The notes under the pieces were generated by a model. It saw nothing but the letters and a program-made list of their open reading frames with translations, had not been told where the DNA came from and searched no databases. A stretch of DNA of 64,000 bases from Flavobacteriales bacterium. Lineage in GTDB: Bacteria; Bacteroidota; Bacteroidia; Flavobacteriales_F; PHOS-HE28. Location of the stretch: contig JADKFY010000002.1 in NCBI GenBank assembly GCA_016717305.1, positions 372,001 through 436,000 of the forward strand, given 5' to 3'. Shown here piece by piece: positions 60,593-64,000 of this stretch (position 1 is the first letter of the stretch; each line of letters starts with the position of its first letter). The translations under genes were made by a program, and so were the position numbers.

Positions 60593-60925
60593 TCAGCAGC
60601 ACTTGGCGTCATCCGCTACAAAGCTGTCCATCAGTTCGGTCAGTGATCGCTTGGCACGTTCCCATTCCTTGGGGTCAATGCAATAGCAAACGCGTTTGCC
60701 GTCGATCTCGCCCTGGATCAATCCGGCTTCTTTCAATTCCTTCAAATGCTGGCTCACCGTGCTCTGGCTGAGGGGAAGCTCGTCCACGATGTCGCCGCAG
60801 ATGCAGCTCTTCTTGGCGATCAGGAATTTGAGAATGGCCACGCGCGCCGGGTGCCCAAGTGCCTTGGCATAACGCGCGATCCGGTTGTCGCGAACGGTGA
60901 ATTCTTCTAGTTTGGCAGTGCCCAT
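60593..60925 (-). CDS. arsR: ArsR-family metalloregulator
   Basis: 110 residues, normal ArsR size. Winged-helix DNA-binding segment LSQSTVSQHLKELKEAGLIQGEIDGKRVCYCI, preceded by KKSCICGDIVDELPL, whose Cys pair on the metal-binding helix resembles the ELCVCDL site. The C-terminal DAKCC adds two more thiols. It should repress its own operon with arsM and release DNA on As(III) binding. An AT-rich region just upstream (near 60930-60965) is the likely promoter/operator. Confidence 0.92.
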   Translation of the reverse strand: MGTAKLEEFTVRDNRIARYAKALGHPARVAILKFLIAKKSCICGDIVDELPLSQSTVSQHLKELKEAGLIQGEIDGKRVCYCIDPKEWERAKRSLTELMDSFVADDAKCC

Positions 60926-61033
60926 GTTGGATCTTTAACATCGCAAAGATACGATTATCAAGCATGCACATCCAAATGGATCTTTTTCAAGGTCGGAATA
61001 AGCTGCTCCCTGGAAGGAAAACCAAGAACACGT

Positions 61034-62279
61034 TCACCAGAGAAATCCCCAGTATAGACTTCCGATCAGTACTGGTATCAGTAGCACGAGCGCCGACACG
61101 GTTGCCCAATGATCCACTTGGGTTTTGCGCGCGATCGAGAACAAGCCCACCGCTATCAACAGGAGAACGAAGGGCAGGAAGTACAATGCCGGATGCACAT
61201 CACCCAGTCCGAAATAGACCACCCCTTCATTCACCAGCAGCACACCGACAAGGCCTACGAGACCGACCATCGTAAAGCCCACGAGGTACAGGTGCCAAGG
61301 AGGTTTCACTGCCCTCCCCATTAAGGCGCTTGACATCACGAACCAGCACGACCACGCCACATACCAGACCGAGCAACACCGCGAGCCCGGCCAAGACCAC
61401 CAAACCCCAGAAGATCCACTGCTGGTGGAATGGTGTTCGGTATTCCTTCAAGGCTTGGAATTCCGGGTTCGGCGGAAAGAGCGTGGGCAGATCCAGCGTA
61501 TGTGCGCCCTTCGCCAATTCGGCTTTCAGGTCAAAGACCACGGGGTGATCGAAGTCGTGGTAGAAGTACAGGTGTACTTGGCCGCGATCCGGTTCGAACA
61601 AGGTGCTGAAGAAGGTCCCGTTGCCCAGGAACTCCCGGCAAGAGCGCATCTCCTGAAGTACGGAAAGGGCACCATCCACAGTGGGTTCCACACCCTCGGC
61701 AAGGAGTGTTCGTCCTTGTTGCAAACGGGGTATGGGAACGGCGTCCATGTCTGTGTTGCAGGTCATCCGCCAGTTACCCACGGCGAAGTGCGGATCGGTG
61801 CCGACGATCACCGTATCGCTCTGTACGATCGCGTATGTGCCGTTCGCATCGGCCAGGAACAACATGCTGCGGTAGAGGAACGAGCGATCGTAGTCCTCCA
61901 GAAAAGCGATCGCTTCGGGCACCGTGGCACAACGCTCCATTAAACGACTGTTCAATTCAGTAAAATGCAACAGCTGTTTTCCGTCTTGTGGTATGGCATT
62001 CTTCGGCTGTATGCTCAGCCCATCGAACACGAGTCCAGCCTCGTTCATGCCGAGCTGGTCCGCCCATTCCCGGAACGGGTGCCCGGTCCATGTGCTGAAA
62101 TACACCGCGCCGTAGTGGCCTTCTACTCCGGGAACGAAGCGCACTTGGCCTTGCGTACACCAGCTATCCTCGTTGTTCCCGATGAAAGTGCGCCCGTTGT
62201 TGTGCATCACGAAGGCGGTGCATGCCAATAGTGGCAAGGGGAGAAGAAGGAGTGTGAGGAGAGGTGTGCGAATGTGCAT
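61034..62279 (-). CDS. Ntn-type linear amide C-N hydrolase with a four-helix membrane tail (one frameshift)
   Basis: The start at 62279 gives MHIRTPLLTLLLLPLPLLA followed by CTAFVMHNNGRTFIGNNEDSW. The Cys after the leader is the expected N-terminal nucleophile of choloylglycine/acyltransferase-like hydrolases; LLAC could also be read as a lipobox. Domain residues include NEAGLVFDGLS and AVGNWRMTCNTD. Then a membrane segment (WIFWGLVVLAGLAVLLGLVC), VLVRDVKRLNG, and a frame break in GGGG at 61316-61319. Removing one G continues RAVKPPWHLYLVGFTMVGLVGLVG with three more membrane segments, ending IGSLYWGFLW. The restored length is ~414 residues. Substrate unknown. Confidence 0.8.
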
Positions 62280-62395
62280 GTTGGTGTAATGCCAACGAAT
62301 TACAAGGGTAACGATGAATGAGGGAGAAGAATTGGTCTCGACCTCTCGCACGGCCACCGACACCGATCGAAAGCGCTTCCACACAGGAACTGGGT

Positions 62396-62605
62396 TCAAG
62401 CGAACAGCGACCGATCCAACTGGCTTTGCCGGATGATCGACAACAAGGTTCCGATCCGAAGTTCCTTATGTTCCGGTACAGGTACTGTGATGGTCGAGCC
62501 TTCAATTGGCTTTTGCATAATAATGTGACTCCCACGTTGTCGCACCTGTTCGAATCCATGCTTTCGAAGGATGGCGCAGACCTCACGTCCACTAAGGGTG
62601 CGCAT
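62396..62605 (-). CDS. hicA: HicA-like mRNA interferase toxin
   Basis: 69 residues, typical HicA. Small double-stranded RNA-binding-like fold with LSGREVCAILRKHGFEQVRQRGSHIIM, where the catalytic His lies in GSHIIM, then ITVPVPEHKELRIGTLLSIIRQ. HicA cleaves mRNA and is neutralised by HicB. Its ATG overlaps the hicB stop as TGATG, so both come from one transcript with the antitoxin first, an order also known in this family. Confidence 0.93.
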   Translation of the reverse strand: MRTLSGREVCAILRKHGFEQVRQRGSHIIMQKPIEGSTITVPVPEHKELRIGTLLSIIRQSQLDRSLFA

Positions 62606-62829
62606 CAGACAGCCACTTTCACACGCGTGATCAGCACTTCATCGTGCATTCTTTCCCCGAGTTCAGCTGGCGAAGCGGTCTCGAAGAATAGCTCGAGCGC
62701 CTCGATCAGGTTGGCCCGCGCTTCTTCCACTGTGTCACCTTGACTGGCCACATCCAACTCCGGGCAAAGCGATACGTAGCCATTGCCTTCACGTTCTATG
62801 ATGGCTGTGAGTTCGCGTGTGGTCTTCAT
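62605..62829 (-). CDS. hicB: HicB-like antitoxin
   Basis: 74 residues from the ATG at 62829 (MKTTRELTAIIEREGNGYVSLCPEL); the frame extends much further upstream, but that part lies in GC-rich spacer DNA and is not HicB-like. The partial RNase H-like domain is seen in VSLCPELDVASQGDTVEEARANLIEALELFFE. There is no added DNA-binding domain, so it is the short antitoxin form. It binds and blocks HicA, encoded directly downstream with a one-base overlap. Confidence 0.92.
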   Translation of the reverse strand: MKTTRELTAIIEREGNGYVSLCPELDVASQGDTVEEARANLIEALELFFETASPAELGERMHDEVLITRVKVAV

Positions 62830-63186
62830 GTTCGTAGGCTTGGGTAACTCCAAAGTTAGTGCAGTGGCACTCAATCTCCGCCAGGGATGGCAGCGGCGGC
62901 TGGCCGACGGCAGGGCCTTGCGGCACCGTGGAGGGAGAAGGCCCGACGATAGGAGGGCTCCCGGAACCCCCGGTGACGCTGGGCCGGACAAGGAAACCAC
63001 AGCGGACAGCCCGTTCTGGCGGCCAAGGGAAGACTCACGATCCAAGTGTGAAGACTCAAGGTGTGAAGGTCATCACAGTCGCGCTCCTTCTTAAGTCTTG
63101 GTTCTTGTGTCTTGTTACTTGTGGCTTCTTACTTGGTTCTAGTGGCTTGTTACTTAGATCTTGTTCCCTCCTAGTAAATTCGCCCC
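62830..63186. repeat. 357-bp spacer: GC-rich block plus TTGTTACTTG simple repeat
   Basis: 62871-63020 is unusually GC-rich and contains GGGCCTT/AAGGCCC (62913/62938) as a hairpin; it has no credible gene. 63090-63170 is a degenerate pyrimidine-rich repeat of CTTGTTACTTG/GCTTCTTACTTGG units, a pattern common between Bacteroidota genes. The mutase promoter should lie here. Confidence 0.55.
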
Positions 63187-64000
63187 ATGACTTTCGTCCA
63201 AGCCCCGCCCTACGTCCCCAAGAACAAGATCCGCATTGTTACTGCGGCCAGTCTCTTCGATGGTCACGACGCGGCGATTAATATTATGAGAAGGATCATC
63301 CAGGCCACCGGTGCTGAGGTGATCCACTTGGGGCATGACCGTAGCGTGGAGGACGTGGTGAACACCGCCATTCAGGAGGATGCACATGCCATTGCCATGA
63401 CAAGCTACCAGGGCGGGCACACCGAGTACTTCAAGTACATGCACGACCTGCTGAAGGAGAAAGGGCGCGGGCCACATCAAGATCTTCGGTGGAGGAGGAG
63501 GGACGATCCTGCCGAGCGAGATCGAGGAGCTGCACAAATACGGTATCACGCGCTTGTACCATCCGGATGACGGCCGTGCGATGGGCTTGCAAGGCATGAT
63601 CAACGACATGCTGGAGAAGGCCGATTACGACCTGAGCGACAAGCTGAACGGCGAAGCGAAGAAGCTGACCCCACAGTCCCGCAATGCTGCGAACTGGCCG
63701 GCCATTGCGCGCTTGATCAGTGCAGCGGAGAACCACCCCGAGGTGTACGCGAAGTTGAGCGACGACATCCACAAGAAAGCCGCTGCGAACAAAGCGCCTG
63801 TGTTGGGCATCACCGGCACCGGTGGTTCGGGCAAGAGCAGCATGGTGGATGAATTGATCCGTCGTTTTCTGCTGGACCAACCGGACAAGACGATCGGTGT
63901 GATTAGTGTTGACCCGAGCAAGCGTAAGACCGGTGGCGCGTTGTTGGGCGATCGCATCCGCATGAACAGCATCCGTGGCGAACGCGTGTACATGCGTTCG
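63187..64000 (+). CDS. icmF: Fused B12-dependent acyl-CoA mutase, IcmF type (partial, one frameshift)
   Basis: Starts MTFVQAPPYVPKNKIRIVTAA at 63187. The B12-binding domain comes first (ASLFDGHDAAINIMRRII, HLGHDRSVEDVV, MTSYQGGHTEYF). The frame breaks near 63465 in GGGCGCGGG: adding one base restores GAGHIKIFGGGGGTILPSEIEEL. The product then continues to the end of the window with a MeaB-like G-protein domain (GITGTGGSGKSSMVDELI, SVDPSKRKTGGALLGDRIRM). B12 domain before G-protein domain is the IcmF order, with the mutase catalytic domain expected beyond 64000. IcmF isomerises isobutyryl- and n-butyryl-CoA. The G domain guards cofactor loading within the same chain. Confidence 0.88.

Overview
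The window reads as a Bacteroidota chromosome segment, most like a moderately GC-rich Flavobacteriales relative (assigned by eye, no database search). The grounds are many secreted proteins ending in a type IX secretion system (T9SS) sorting domain, a porT gene next to ubiE, a TamL-type BamA-like lipoprotein, tandem DUF1573 proteins, and Bacteroidota-style intergenic repeats.

Layout. 1-12.9 kb is mostly housekeeping: accD (cut by the window edge), class I fructose-bisphosphate aldolase, tamL, an rRNA/tRNA 2'-O-methyltransferase, then a minus-strand run aspartate aminotransferase > rfaE1/hldE1 kinase > ubiE > porT > FAD oxidoreductase, followed by meaB. 12.9-26.0 kb holds four large T9SS cargo proteins, three of which directly follow a small secreted protein of one shared family. 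26.3-33.3 kb has a second aminotransferase, two DUF1573 proteins, valS and an AbgT transporter. 33.6-54.1 kb is the main feature: a minus-strand tandem array of nine paralogous ~700-770-residue T9SS proteins plus one relic, about 2.2 kb per unit, with adjacent genes overlapping by ATGA/TGATG or separated by only a few bases. 54.1-64 kb has Ppx/GppA, a PagL-like deacylase, a GIN-domain lipoprotein, an MBL hydrolase, carbonic anhydrase, arsM/arsR, an Ntn-type amidase with a membrane tail, hicAB, and the start of a fused acyl-CoA mutase (IcmF type).

The cargo genes, porT and tamL together describe a cell that displays large modular surface proteins through T9SS. In the array, the N-terminal halves differ strongly while the C-terminal halves (DPNDK block plus sorting domain) are nearly uniform. 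That suggests a diversified adhesin or antigen family kept by duplication and gene conversion.

Caution: many genes carry single-base frame breaks, often in short G/C runs, and three carry in-frame stops. valS, normally essential, is among the frameshifted genes, so many of these are probably assembly errors. They are densest in the repeats, where read polishing is hardest. Frame-restored coordinates are given and each break is stated.
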